A stretch of 37,998 bases of DNA, taken from the IMG/VR virus record IMGVR_UViG_3300044643_000282, positions 1 through 37,998 of that record; one strand, 5' to 3'. The translations under genes and the position numbers were made by a program. The DNA comes from a virus. The notes under the pieces are model-generated. The model was not told the DNA's origin. It saw nothing but the letters and a program-made list of their open reading frames with translations, and searched no databases. Below are positions 1-5,960 of the stretch, one piece after another. Within the stretch, counting starts at the first letter, position 1, and every line of letters starts with the position of its first letter.

Positions 1-77
1 ATGCCCTTTTTTTCTTCGTTCAAGCGTTCGATCCGCTCAATAAAAAGTCGAAGTTGGTCGCTGTTTGCTTCACTCAT
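1..77 (-). CDS. GapR/DUF2312-family DNA-binding protein, N-terminal part (gene split by the window ends)
   Basis: ATG at 77-75 opens a frame that runs off the left edge after 25 codons (begins MSEANSDQLRLF, ends EEKKG). Its continuation is at the right edge (37998-37840). Joined, they give a 77-residue protein of the usual DUF2312 size. Members of this family, including Caulobacter GapR, are alphaproteobacterial nucleoid proteins that bind overtwisted DNA ahead of moving polymerases. Here the protein may assist phage replication or transcription. The start overlaps the end of the NinB-like gene by 8 bases, so the two are probably translated together. Family assignment is by motif recognition and the functional role is inferred. 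Confidence 0.85.
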   Translation of the reverse strand, partial: MSEANSDQLRLFIERIERLNEEKKG

Positions 78-450
78 ATTTTTCGCTCCATTTTACATTA
101 TTTTGCGCCCCATACGCATATATAAATTCAATCAGGTCCGACATCTGGGCCTTGTTTAGCTTTGATGTCTTAAAGCCTATGGGGAAAGGCTGATTGTTTA
201 GGCCCATTGTGAACATCACTTCATGCCCCAATGCTGCCATAAATATGCACTTCCAAACTTCTGGAATGTGATGCCTGTCCTCTGGTGCAGACCGACTAAT
301 GTCTGACAGCATTGCCCACATTTTTGCATTCTGATCGTCACTGCGCTTGGCTGCGCTGATCTTAACGACTGCATCCTGTGGCGCTACATCGATTAACTGG
401 TGAGCCAATCGCCTTTGATGCTCACCGCGAAGCCAGACGGTCTGCGTCAT
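70..450 (-). CDS. ninB: NinB-like recombination protein
   Basis: A 126-residue protein that looks like the NinB (lambda Orf) family, known as recombination mediators that help load annealase/recombinase onto SSB-coated single-stranded DNA. The supporting motif is the central RSDDQNAKMWAMLSDIS segment, typical of NinB, followed by the W-rich region EVWKCIFMAAL. The C-terminus is slightly short or divergent. It lies in a leftward operon with ERF annealase, SSB and GapR, which fits a role in recombination-dependent replication. Its ATG overlaps the stop of the upstream 66-residue gene (ATGA), indicating translational coupling. Confidence 0.8.
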   Translation of the reverse strand: MTQTVWLRGEHQRRLAHQLIDVAPQDAVVKISAAKRSDDQNAKMWAMLSDISRSAPEDRHHIPEVWKCIFMAALGHEVMFTMGLNNQPFPIGFKTSKLNKAQMSDLIEFIYAYGAQNNVKWSEKYE

Positions 451-647
451 ATATTTTGCTCCGTTTCTTGATTAGCAAAACAGTGTTCACCATTTTCAAT
501 TGCGTCTGCTGCATATTTACAAGCTTGAGCATGATAATTGTGTGCGCCCCTGCTTGTGCTTTTGCTCTTTGACCATCGCTCATGGATTGCCTGACACCTC
601 CTTAAATACGCGACAATGGCAGCGCGTTCTTGTTCAGCGGTATTCAT
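447..647 (-). CDS. Hypothetical protein, 66 residues
   Basis: Small basic protein between the HNH-like and NinB-like genes, joined to both by ATGA overlaps. This placement is the main evidence that it is real. It contains a helical segment (AEQERAAIVAYLRRCQAIHERW) and an Ala/His/Tyr-rich middle, with no recognisable domain, signal peptide or membrane segment. The compact operon position suggests an accessory role in recombination or replication, but no function can be assigned. Confidence 0.6.
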   Translation of the reverse strand: MNTAEQERAAIVAYLRRCQAIHERWSKSKSTSRGAHNYHAQACKYAADAIENGEHCFANQETEQNI

Positions 648-991
648 AACCCCAATTCTCGTTTCTTTGCGGCAATCTCCGCTGCCTTCGGGCTGGCCTT
701 TGCAAACGCTTCAGCCAGTGCAAATGGATTGATGTTATAGTTGGCCCAGAACGTAAGTTCACCGACGCTGTGCTGGTTCGTGTGGCATTGCTTACATAGG
801 CTCACAGTAAACCAATCGTGCGGCTTCTGTCCCATGCCAGCGCCACTTCCATAGCGAACGTGGGCAACTTCAATTCCTGCCATGCTGCCGCATACGGAAC
901 AGGTGTGGCCTCTGACAAAATTGCAATGCGCTGGCGACTTCCATCGGCTTTGACGCTTTGCCTCTTTTGGTATCTTGCGCGGTAACATCAT
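644..991 (-). CDS. HNH-like/Ref-DUF968-type putative nuclease
   Basis: A 115-residue protein with a zinc-finger-like HNH arrangement: CSVCG near residue 32, IEVAHVRYGSG near 43, then DWFTVSLCKQCHTNQHS near 60-75. Paired CxxC/CxxCH ligands around an HxxH-type core are typical of DUF968/Ref-like phage nucleases found in recombination operons next to NinB and ERF. These act on displaced single strands or junction DNA in characterised members. The start is the first of two adjacent ATGs and overlaps the upstream stop as ATGA. The exact subfamily and activity are inferred. Confidence 0.65.
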   Translation of the reverse strand: MMLPRKIPKEAKRQSRWKSPAHCNFVRGHTCSVCGSMAGIEVAHVRYGSGAGMGQKPHDWFTVSLCKQCHTNQHSVGELTFWANYNINPFALAEAFAKASPKAAEIAAKKRELGL

Positions 992-1326
992 GACAGCAAC
1001 GTCGATTGCCAGATGATGATGTGCCTACCGTGCGTGGACAGGCTTTTTGACCGCACGGTTTCAAATTCAACCATGATGCCGTTTTTGCTGGCGGCCTTTG
1101 CAATATGGCCCCATGCGCTGTTGTTCGTGGCGGCAGGGACGTTTTCCGCAGCTTTACGCACATCTTCGGTGGTAAAGAATCTATGGCGCTTGGCGTGTTC
1201 CACATAGGCTTGGTAAGCCAATGCTTGCCATTCTTGTCCTTGTTTATCAGCTGACAGTTTAGCCATTTTCAGGCCTTCTGCCACCGGATCACCTGATGGT
1301 TTTTTGCATTTAATAAAATCAAACAT
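988..1326 (-). CDS. Conserved phage protein of unknown function (winged-helix-like)
   Basis: A 112-residue protein with a helical N-terminal half and a segment, FFTTEDVRKAAENVPAAT followed by AWGHIAKAASKNGIM, resembling a helix-turn-helix/winged-helix layout seen in small phage proteins near replication genes. The end has an aromatic strand (IIIWQS). It sits between the coiled-coil gene and the HNH-like gene, with a TAATG overlap upstream and an ATGA overlap downstream. DNA binding is plausible but not shown, and no named family is claimed. Confidence 0.6.
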   Translation of the reverse strand: MFDFIKCKKPSGDPVAEGLKMAKLSADKQGQEWQALAYQAYVEHAKRHRFFTTEDVRKAAENVPAATNNSAWGHIAKAASKNGIMVEFETVRSKSLSTHGRHIIIWQSTLLS

Positions 1327-2015
1327 TAAGCTGCCTCCTTCTTTTGATGAAATGCAATTCCTGGAATGTTTCGGCGTGTTGCCTCATTACGCGCATCCTT
1401 GTCCGCTAGGTCTTGGATTAGGCGCTCAAACATTTCTGGTTGTTCGCGCAGATAATGATTGAGAGCGGCGCGGCGGTCAGTGACTTCTGCTACCCATGAA
1501 GTCCTAAGCCCAGTTGATGAACGATCAGCGCGGTTAGCAGCAGCAGTTAGCCTTGCAGCCTGTTTAAGCTGCTCTTCAGCAACAAACCTTGCTTCAAGGT
1601 CGTCTGATTGCCTCAATGCCTCTTGTGCGGACTTCTGCTTTGCCTCAGCCTCTTCACGCGCAATGCGTACAGCTTCATCCCGTGCAGCAATCTTAGCGGC
1701 TCTGTATGGCGTCAGCTTCGCCTTGATCTCTGCCGTCGCCATATCGCAGCGTTCAAGATATGGTTTCCACTTTGCCTGAACAGCCTTGCTTGCTTCATCA
1801 TGCGGACGCTTTTCTGCATCGCGCTCCCCATCGGCAGTTTTCCTTGCCTTGCGGAACTCATCAAGCAACTCATCAAGGGCTGCGTCCTGCTCGTCGTTTT
1901 GGACGGCATCAACGCCAGCCAGCGTGTCTGACACAAGTTGAAACAAGTCCTCAATGTGCAGACCAATGGCTTCAAATGGCGGCGGCTGGTTGTGGCCTAT
2001 GTTCGGATTAGACAT
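1326..2015 (-). CDS. Coiled-coil phage protein with GHNQPP N-terminus
   Basis: A 229-residue protein beginning MSNPNIGHNQPP, an N-terminal signature common in alphaproteobacterial phage proteins beside recombination genes. The centre (about residues 50-160) is a long charged helix rich in Ala, Lys, Glu and Arg (EAVRIAREEAEAKQKSAQEAL), very likely a coiled coil. I chose the ATG at 2015 over the upstream one at 2054 because it follows AGAAG at good spacing and leaves only an 8-base overlap with the ERF gene. Co-occurrence with ERF suggests a partner in single-strand annealing. Function unknown. Confidence 0.7.
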   Translation of the reverse strand: MSNPNIGHNQPPPFEAIGLHIEDLFQLVSDTLAGVDAVQNDEQDAALDELLDEFRKARKTADGERDAEKRPHDEASKAVQAKWKPYLERCDMATAEIKAKLTPYRAAKIAARDEAVRIAREEAEAKQKSAQEALRQSDDLEARFVAEEQLKQAARLTAAANRADRSSTGLRTSWVAEVTDRRAALNHYLREQPEMFERLIQDLADKDARNEATRRNIPGIAFHQKKEAA

Positions 2016-2574
2016 TGGTAAGCTTCTTTTCCAGTGCCGCTTTCGCTGCTTCAAATGCTGTCAATGGAAGCATTGCAAGGGCTGGTACTTTGTAATGTGC
2101 CGCCATGACAGCAACGTCAGTGCCTGTGCGATCAACAAGGTCTTGCAGTTGCGCAAATTGTTCTGCCGTAATTGTCTTTGCTGGCGCTTGCTGCGATTTA
2201 ACTGCTGCGTTGCCATCGTCATCTTCTTGGGGCAGGCCGAAACAGCACATCAAACTATACCGACGCGCATACGACAAAGCACTCCCAAAACCGTGGGCGT
2301 CATGCTTATTGGCTGGCACAAACAACACACCCATCGACAATTTGTCACCACTGCTGTGTATCAGGATGGTTTCGATTGATACGCCACCTTCGCTTGGCTT
2401 GGGCATCTGCATGAATGCAAGACCATGCTTTGACAGGTGAGGCTTGATAGCATCAATCACTGCTGGCAGATCAGCGTATTTTGATTTGAAGTGCGGATTG
2501 TTGGCGGTCTTTGTTGCGGCCTCCAACTCCGCAAATGCTGCAACATACGCAGCGCATATTTTATCTTCGCTCAT
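2008..2574 (-). CDS. erf: ERF-family single-strand annealing protein
   Basis: A 188-residue member of the ERF superfamily, phage recombinases that anneal complementary single strands and help circularise or recombine phage DNA. Visible hallmarks are the N-terminal NPHFKSKYADLPAVIDAIKPHL block and the GFGSALSYARRYSL motif with a following FGLPQEDDDGNAA segment. The C-terminal 60 residues form a looser helical region likely to contact partners. It is the second gene of the leftward operon, with NinB and SSB downstream, making a coherent annealing module. Length and motif order are typical. Confidence 0.9.
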   Translation of the reverse strand: MSEDKICAAYVAAFAELEAATKTANNPHFKSKYADLPAVIDAIKPHLSKHGLAFMQMPKPSEGGVSIETILIHSSGDKLSMGVLFVPANKHDAHGFGSALSYARRYSLMCCFGLPQEDDDGNAAVKSQQAPAKTITAEQFAQLQDLVDRTGTDVAVMAAHYKVPALAMLPLTAFEAAKAALEKKLTNV

Positions 2575-2585
2575 TAATCTGATCC

Positions 2586-2942
2586 TTATCCTAAACGCAA
2601 AACTTCAATAGTCTGATTTTGGTCATTCCGCGCTGTCATGGCGTTACCAGCACCCCAAGCATGTACGCAATTTGCGCTTATGTTTGACGCTAAAATCTTT
2701 GGGTCAAAATGAGCAAACGGAACTGATGCACTGTCGCCAACATTAAGATTTTCTATCATAGGCCAATAATAAGCGCGAGTTTCACCGTGTGCATATACGC
2801 GATTGCGCTTAGGTTCCGTTTCTACTTTTAGAGTGCCGTAAACTTCGTCACCAATGTGAATCGCATACTTGGCTCCTATCGCCTCAAGTATCCTGATGGC
2901 TTTGGCTGTCGCCACCTGGTGAATCACTAACTTGTCAGTCAT
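2586..2942 (-). CDS. Hypothetical protein, first gene of leftward early operon
   Basis: A 118-residue protein preceded by a strong AAGGAG ribosome site 8 bases from its ATG. It is first in the leftward operon, behind the promoter at 2989-3017. The N-terminal half has an alternating helix-strand pattern (VATAKAIRILEAIGAKYAIHIGDEVYG) and the middle is Tyr- and Arg-rich. No catalytic motif, signal peptide or membrane span is seen. First position in the operon implies high early expression. Function unknown. Confidence 0.7.
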   Translation of the reverse strand: MTDKLVIHQVATAKAIRILEAIGAKYAIHIGDEVYGTLKVETEPKRNRVYAHGETRAYYWPMIENLNVGDSASVPFAHFDPKILASNISANCVHAWGAGNAMTARNDQNQTIEVLRLG

Positions 2943-2988
2943 ATCATTTACTCCTTATAATAAACGTAATAACACGATGTGTTGGTTT

Positions 2989-3017
2989 TTTATGCAAGAC
3001 CCATTTACATATGTAAA
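2989..3017 (-). promoter_or_regulatory. Leftward early promoter sharing an operator palindrome
   Basis: On the minus strand a TTTACA -35 (3017-3012) is followed after exactly 17 bases by CATAAA (2994-2989). The -35 lies inside the perfect 14-base palindrome TTTACATATGTAAA (3004-3017), which also supplies the -35 of the rightward promoter. A second dyad, AACAC-GAT-GTGTT, lies just downstream at 2971-2983 in the leader of the 2942 gene. Binding at the palindrome would block both divergent promoters. Inferred from sequence only. Confidence 0.6.
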
Positions 3018-3032
3018 GTGTTTTTTTATATG
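3004..3032 (+). promoter_or_regulatory. Rightward early promoter with overlapping operator
   Basis: TTTACA (3004-3009), 17-base spacer, TATATG (3027-3032), then the HTH gene at 3064 with an AAGGAT ribosome site. The -35 is within the palindrome TTTACATATGTAAA (3004-3017). A promoter with the same two hexamers, the same 17-base spacer and a one-mismatch copy of the palindrome occurs at 36654-36682. The adjacent 95-residue HTH protein is the obvious candidate to bind it. Confidence 0.65.
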
Positions 3033-3063
3033 GTTTGGGTATTAAACAAAAAAAGGATATAAA

Positions 3064-3351
3064 ATGACGTTAAGCTATCAAGCCATAATGCGTATATATG
3101 CACGCGCTGCGGAGTATAATATAACCGCCATCGAACTTGCTAATGCCGCTGGCCTTAGTCGGGTCACATTGAGCAATTGGAAGTGCCAACGCGCCACGCC
3201 AATGTTGGAAGCGTATCTTGCTGTAGAAAGCGCATTGGAAGATTTGATTTCTGAGAAAATCAGAAACAGACCTAAGCGCAGTGAAGAGGACAAAAAAGAG
3301 ATGTGGGACGCCGTCCTCCTTTTGATGGATGATGAACAGGTATCGGAATAG
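3064..3351 (+). CDS. Helix-turn-helix transcriptional regulator (Cro/C1-like)
   Basis: A 95-residue protein with a helix-turn-helix in its first half (about residues 18-50, including ITAIELANAAGLSRVTLSNW), followed by a short helix and a charged C-terminal tail. It is the first gene rightward from a divergent promoter whose -35 is embedded in a perfect palindrome. That is the usual position for a Cro-like regulator that represses its own and the opposing promoter. There is no peptidase or oligomerisation domain as in full CI repressors. Its TAG stop overlaps the GTG start of the next gene by one base. The DNA target is inferred from position. Confidence 0.75.
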   Translation: MTLSYQAIMRIYARAAEYNITAIELANAAGLSRVTLSNWKCQRATPMLEAYLAVESALEDLISEKIRNRPKRSEEDKKEMWDAVLLLMDDEQVSE

Positions 3352-3704
3352 TGGCGGTGTTTAATCGTCGGTCGAAATTCAACGCCAAGAAAGCCTATTG
3401 CGCTCAGTGCCACAAGCACGACAGCAAGCGCGAAGCTGCAAGGTGTGATGAACTGCACACCCTGTGGGCTGCTGGTGAGATTGGAGATTTGGTGATCCAC
3501 CCGCAGTTTTGGTTCATCATCAATGGCAACCAGATCAAGCACGATAACGGGCGCAGGGTCGGATATAAGCCTGACTTTTCTTACACGGAAAACGGCCAGG
3601 AAATTTGCGAAGATGTGAAGGGCATGATTACCCCAGACTTCACGTTGCGCAAGGCGATCTTCAAAGCCTTGTTCCCAACAATTGAATTTCGGCAAACAAA
3701 GTAG
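3351..3704 (+). CDS. DUF1064-family phage protein (endonuclease-like fold)
   Basis: A 117-residue protein starting at GTG (TAGTG overlap with the HTH gene). It has the DUF1064 pattern: KREAARCDELHTLWAAGEIG, an aromatic strand IHPQFWFI, YKPDFSYTENG, EICEDVKGMITPDFTLRK. The D-x(n)-E-D-V-K-G arrangement resembles a PD-(D/E)xK nuclease core, the fold proposed for this family. An N-terminal CAQCHKHDSK segment could bind metal. The family usually sits in early replication and recombination regions, as here. Activity is not known. Confidence 0.75.
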   Translation: MAVFNRRSKFNAKKAYCAQCHKHDSKREAARCDELHTLWAAGEIGDLVIHPQFWFIINGNQIKHDNGRRVGYKPDFSYTENGQEICEDVKGMITPDFTLRKAIFKALFPTIEFRQTK

Positions 3705-3736
3705 CTTTTAGAATTAATGATATTAATGTAGGAGGG

Positions 3737-3774
3737 GGCCAGCGAAAATAAGGGGAAACAAATTTTCGCTGGCC
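3737..3774. other. Strong hairpin between DUF1064 and the replication gene
   Basis: GGCCAGCGAAAAT (3737-3749) and its exact complement ATTTTCGCTGGCC (3762-3774) form a perfect 13-bp stem with a 12-base loop. No T-run follows on the + strand, so it is not a standard intrinsic terminator. A full AGGAGG (3730-3735) sits immediately before it without a start codon at usable distance. A 14-codon frame (3800-3844) lies between the hairpin and the DUF1376 gene. Possible roles are an RNA processing site, translational control or a replication element. Confidence 0.6.
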
Positions 3775-3846
3775 GCAACGCTTATCGGGAGCATCGCATA
3801 TGATGAATTATATACACCATAAAACTATTTTGCAAGGCGCGTAGCC

Positions 3847-4605
3847 ATGCACTATTATAAATTCAATATCGGCGATTACGCCAGATCGACAAGACATCTG
3901 AGCAACGAAGAGGACTTAGCTTTTCGTCGGTTGCTTGATATGTATTACGAAACAGAATCACCTATCCCAGTGGAAACCCAGTGGGTTGCCAGACGTATCC
4001 GAATAGATGTTGATGTGATCGAAGTGTTGCTAAATGACATGTTTATTCGTTCAGAAAACGGCTGGGTTCATCCAAGATGTGATGCCGAAATAGATGAATA
4101 TCATCGTCAAGCTGAACGCAACAGACAGAATGGTAAGCGTGGTGGACGACCGAAAACTGCGGTAAAACAGACATCGGAAAACCCAGTGGGTTCCGATTCG
4201 GTATCCAGTGGGGAGCCAGTCGTAACCCTAACCACTAACCATAAACCACTAACCATAAACCATAAACCAATTATTATAAGGGAAATTCCAGATTGGTTTC
4301 CAATGGATGCTTGGCAGGGTTGGGTCGAGATGCGGAAGAAGCGCAAACGCCCATTAACTGAAAGGGCGGAGACAAGGGCTATCAACAAGCTGGAAGCATT
4401 GCATTCAGCCGGACATGACATTGGGGAATTGCTGGACCGCTCAACAATAAACGGCTGGTTGGATATATACGAACCGAAAGGTAATACGAATGCAGGAAAT
4501 AGCGAACACGCAGCAGAACCAACCAACCCAATGGTCAGAGCCGTCCTTGCCAGCCAAGCTAAACGATCTGCTGATGGGGAGCGATTTGCCGACGATTGGC
4601 CCTAA
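3847..4605 (+). CDS. DUF1376 (YdaU-like) replication initiation protein
   Basis: A 252-residue protein with an N-terminal DUF1376 domain (about residues 1-95; HYYKFNIGDYARSTRHLSNEEDLAFRRLLDMYY split over its conserved core). This family occupies the position of lambda O-type initiators in many phages. A basic linker (NRQNGKRGGRP) and a low-complexity linker with two NHKP units follow, then a C-terminal helical domain (about 150-215) with W-rich motifs. The NHKP linker is encoded by tandem DNA heptamers (4231-4265), as in lambda O where the origin lies inside the gene. The next gene overlaps its last 116 bases. Initiator function is inferred. Confidence 0.75.
   Translation: MHYYKFNIGDYARSTRHLSNEEDLAFRRLLDMYYETESPIPVETQWVARRIRIDVDVIEVLLNDMFIRSENGWVHPRCDAEIDEYHRQAERNRQNGKRGGRPKTAVKQTSENPVGSDSVSSGEPVVTLTTNHKPLTINHKPIIIREIPDWFPMDAWQGWVEMRKKRKRPLTERAETRAINKLEALHSAGHDIGELLDRSTINGWLDIYEPKGNTNAGNSEHAAEPTNPMVRAVLASQAKRSADGERFADDWP
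4231..4265 (+). repeat. Tandem heptamer array, candidate intragenic replication origin
   Basis: Five adjacent 7-base units of the form ACCAYWA: ACCACTA, ACCATAA, ACCACTA, ACCATAA, ACCATAA. A degenerate unit lies before them (4225-4230) and one after (ACCAATT), followed directly by an A/T-rich run to about 4280. The first 14 bases (4231-4244) are repeated exactly at 4245-4258. The array lies in the linker of the DUF1376 gene. This matches the lambda ori design (iterons plus A/T-rich stretch inside the initiator gene). Origin function is inferred. Confidence 0.5.
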
Positions 4606-5032
4606 GTCTGCTGGAATCCTGCAACAGTATGTGGATTCGCCACGGCCACCAATGCCAGATCGTGAACAGGTCGAGGTGATGATTGCCAAGCTGGCTCTTG
4701 CCACTGCCAGCCAGAAGCGCAGTCAGGACGAAGAAGCGGAGCGGCTGGAACTTTACTGGATGACCCTTCGCATCTATCCGCTGGTCGATCTGCGGAGCGC
4801 GTTTCTCAAACTGCTGCGCACTTGCAAGTTTATGCCGACCCCTGCTGAGATTGATTCCATTGTACAGGAAGAAGGCAGGGACCGTCGACGCAAATTAGCC
4901 AGAGCGGAATACCTATTGATGATACACCGCCGCGACTACACGCCACCGCAGGAATATGTGTCGGCTGAAGAGTTGGCTGCACTGAACGCTGAACTGACGC
5001 AATCACTGAAAACCAAAGAAGGGATAGTTTAA
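4490..5032 (+). CDS. Hypothetical replication-region protein (possible helicase-loader-like)
   Basis: A 180-residue protein whose ATG follows AAAGG at good spacing inside the end of the DUF1376 gene (116-base overlap). The centre contains a helical stretch, YWMTLRIYPLVDLRSAF followed by CKFMPTPAEI. That F-x-P-x-P-x-E-I ending is reminiscent of phage helicase loaders and of small proteins following O-like initiators. The C-terminus is charged and helical. In gene order it takes the place of lambda P. No ATPase motif is present, so a DnaC-type loader is excluded. The loader idea rests on position and a weak motif only. Confidence 0.55.
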   Translation: MQEIANTQQNQPTQWSEPSLPAKLNDLLMGSDLPTIGPKSAGILQQYVDSPRPPMPDREQVEVMIAKLALATASQKRSQDEEAERLELYWMTLRIYPLVDLRSAFLKLLRTCKFMPTPAEIDSIVQEEGRDRRRKLARAEYLLMIHRRDYTPPQEYVSAEELAALNAELTQSLKTKEGIV

Positions 5033-5334
5033 TGATTTACGGAAACTCAATTCGCCAATGGGCAGAAGAACGCAACCTGATTGCTGGCAGCACCGTGCAA
5101 GCCCAATTTGTTAAGTTGATTGAAGAGATAGGTGAACTGGCTGAAGCTATCGCCAAGGGCAAGGATGAGCAATTCATGGACAGCATCGGTGACGCCTTTG
5201 TCGTGCTGACGATCTTGGCAGCACAAAAGAATTTGGAAATCGAGGAATGCGTTGTTCACGCTTGGCATCAGATCAAAGATCGTAAGGGCAAAATGGTTGA
5301 CGGGATTTTTGTAAAGGAAGAAAACGATGCTTGA
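5032..5334 (+). CDS. MazG-like nucleotide pyrophosphohydrolase
   Basis: A 100-residue all-alpha NTP pyrophosphohydrolase. Family members hydrolyse (d)NTPs to the monophosphate and pyrophosphate, and phage versions may clean the nucleotide pool or lower host alarmone levels. The metal-binding motif is visible: KLIEEIGELAEAI (E31, E32, E35) followed by FMDSIGDAFVVL (D50, D54). Size matches the single-domain MazG-like class. The ATG overlaps the preceding stop (TAATG) and its end overlaps the next gene by 8 bases. Substrate is not predictable. Confidence 0.85.
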   Translation: MIYGNSIRQWAEERNLIAGSTVQAQFVKLIEEIGELAEAIAKGKDEQFMDSIGDAFVVLTILAAQKNLEIEECVVHAWHQIKDRKGKMVDGIFVKEENDA

Positions 5335-5620
5335 TGATGATTGGATGTGGTATGGGGAAGACGCAGAGGTGCTTGTTGACAGCCTTGGCATGACGCCCAG
5401 GCAAGCCAATTTGCTGCAAATTGAAGCCATTGCTAAAGCGCACCGCTTCACTTTGGAGGACATTTTAGGCCCACGGAAGTTCAAGCCATTGGTAGAAGTA
5501 AGGCGCAAATGCGCTGTTATGCTGCGTGAGAAGGGCCACACAACGACCGAAATCGGTCGTATTCTCCGCCGCGACCATAGTACAATTTGCCACGCACTTC
5601 AGGTAATGGCTAAAAAGTAA
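5327..5620 (+). CDS. Stand-alone DnaA domain IV-like DNA-binding protein
   Basis: A 97-residue protein whose second half is the DnaA C-terminal DNA-binding domain: VEVRRKCAVMLREKG, then the signature GRILRRDHSTICHAL (about residues 77-91), the loop and helix that reads DnaA boxes. The first 45 residues are helical and unlike DnaA domains I-III, so there is no ATPase. Such isolated domains could occupy or compete for DnaA boxes, or act as a transcription regulator. It lies two genes downstream of the DUF1376 initiator, favouring a replication link. Start ATG overlaps the MazG-like gene by 8 bases. Confidence 0.8.
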   Translation: MLDDDWMWYGEDAEVLVDSLGMTPRQANLLQIEAIAKAHRFTLEDILGPRKFKPLVEVRRKCAVMLREKGHTTTEIGRILRRDHSTICHALQVMAKK

Positions 5621-5775
5621 TGAAGCTTACTGCCACAGATTTTTTGACTGATCTCATGCGACACAAACATGGTAGCATAAACAAAGCAGAACTGTTAAAA
5701 AAGTGGCAGAAGCATGTATGGTCGAATGACGAAATGCGGCGGTGGGCGAACTGGCAGTGGAAAGAAATGATATGA
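5620..5775 (+). CDS. Small basic Trp-rich protein, 51 residues
   Basis: A 51-codon gene beginning MKLTATDFLTDLM. It is joined to the DnaA-like gene by a TAATG overlap and to the next gene by ATGA. These overlaps and the absence of spare bases support it being real. The sequence is helical and ends in a Trp-rich stretch (RRWANWQWKEMI), with net positive charge. No known domain. Function unknown, probably a small early accessory protein. Confidence 0.6.
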   Translation: MKLTATDFLTDLMRHKHGSINKAELLKKWQKHVWSNDEMRRWANWQWKEMI

Positions 5776-5960
5776 ATAAGAATGATGATGATATTTGTGG
5801 GCAATGCTTGTTCTATCAGGGCAGCCCCACTGGCAGCCACGGCTTTTGCAAACGCTTTCCACCCGTGTTCACCCACATGGACAATGATGGTCGAGCAAAG
5901 TTCTTCAACCCAGTGACCTCACCGTTTAACTGGTGCGGTGAATTTGAGGCCGCAGACTAA
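5772..5960 (+). CDS. Small four-cysteine (zinc-binding-like) phage protein
   Basis: A 62-residue protein starting at the ATG at 5772, which overlaps the previous stop as ATGA and follows GGAAAG. An in-frame upstream start at 5742 would overlap the 51-residue gene far more. Cysteines are arranged as CGQCLFYQG, then GFCKRFPP, then WCGEF, which resembles a common class of short phage proteins with a zinc-binding or rubredoxin-like knot. It is acidic at both ends. Its role is unknown. Confidence 0.7.
   Translation: MNKNDDDICGQCLFYQGSPTGSHGFCKRFPPVFTHMDNDGRAKFFNPVTSPFNWCGEFEAAD

Noticed and set aside
3078-3695. 205-codon minus-strand frame opposite the HTH and DUF1064 genes
   Set aside because: Antisense to two well-supported genes with coupled starts; no ribosome site.
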